This document shows positions 63,909 to 64,000 of a stretch of DNA of 64,000 nucleotides, piece by piece. The stretch is from assembly GCA_965153455.1 (NCBI GenBank), contig OZ234493.1, positions 13,196,213-13,260,212 on the forward strand, read 5' to 3'. This DNA comes from Sphagnum compactum (Eukaryota > Bryophyta > Sphagnopsida > Sphagnales). Below the pieces are notes generated by a model. That model was not told where the DNA came from and did no database searches. It saw only the letters and a list, made by a program, of their open reading frames with translations. Both the position numbers and the translations under genes were made by a program. Position 1 is the stretch's first letter. Every line of letters starts with the position of its first letter.

Positions 63909-64000
63909 TGCTCTTTTCATATTGGTGTTATGTTAGTGTTGTTGCTCTTTTCACAAGGTCATGCTACTCTTTTAGTATTGTGCTGTTATTCTTTTCACAT

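Overview
The window reads as nuclear DNA of a land plant. It carries spliced genes with GT-AG introns, an SBP-box gene with a miR156-type target site, a TEY-type plant MAP kinase, a plastid-type two-module glyoxalase I, an ankyrin-repeat Raf-like kinase of the VIK/ILK class, and TTTAGGG-like telomeric motifs. The AT-rich intergenic deserts, heavy C-to-T decay of old copies and a Tf1/sushi-like chromodomain retrotransposon suggest a large, strongly methylated genome. A fern or other non-seed plant is my best guess, but that is inference.

Layout. 1-12000: AT-rich intergenic DNA with microsatellites, a telomere-like tract, a poly(C)/poly(G) pair and at least four diverged copies of one dispersed repeat. 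12662-15480 (+): SBP-box transcription factor gene, five exons, miR156-type site in the last exon. 15481-24180: desert with minisatellites and two tRNA-derived SINE-like segments. 24187-28520: decayed fragments, namely a JmjC-like piece, two permuted pieces copied from the neighbouring kinase gene, and a Ty1/copia remnant on the minus strand. 29223-30607 (+): intact two-exon ankyrin/Raf-like kinase gene. 30608-36170: intergenic, with two 146-bp tandem duplications and a good hairpin. 36171-36852: array of twelve imperfect hairpin units about 60 bp apart, each followed by a T-run.

36965-48190: a transposon-like block. Two inverted arms of about 1.1-1.2 kb, built from degenerate tandem modules, flank a B3-domain pseudogene and a broken hAT-type transposase gene of GC-richer composition. 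A GCAATACC motif recurs through the arms and beyond them. 49490-53839 (+): MAP kinase gene, six exons, with one GC-AG intron. 56791-60563 (-): glyoxalase I gene, nine exons. 61418-63903: recent LTR retrotransposon deletion derivative with near-identical LTRs, a 5-bp target-site duplication, five 155-bp leader repeats, the gag start, and the integrase tail plus chromodomain.

The four intact genes are unrelated housekeeping or signalling genes and form no operon-like unit. Two of them (the MAPK and the VIK-type Raf-like kinase) belong to protein-kinase signalling families, the SBP gene to the miR156 developmental-timing module, and the glyoxalase to methylglyoxal detoxification. The less ordinary material is the hairpin array, the inverted-arm hAT block and the permuted kinase pseudogene.
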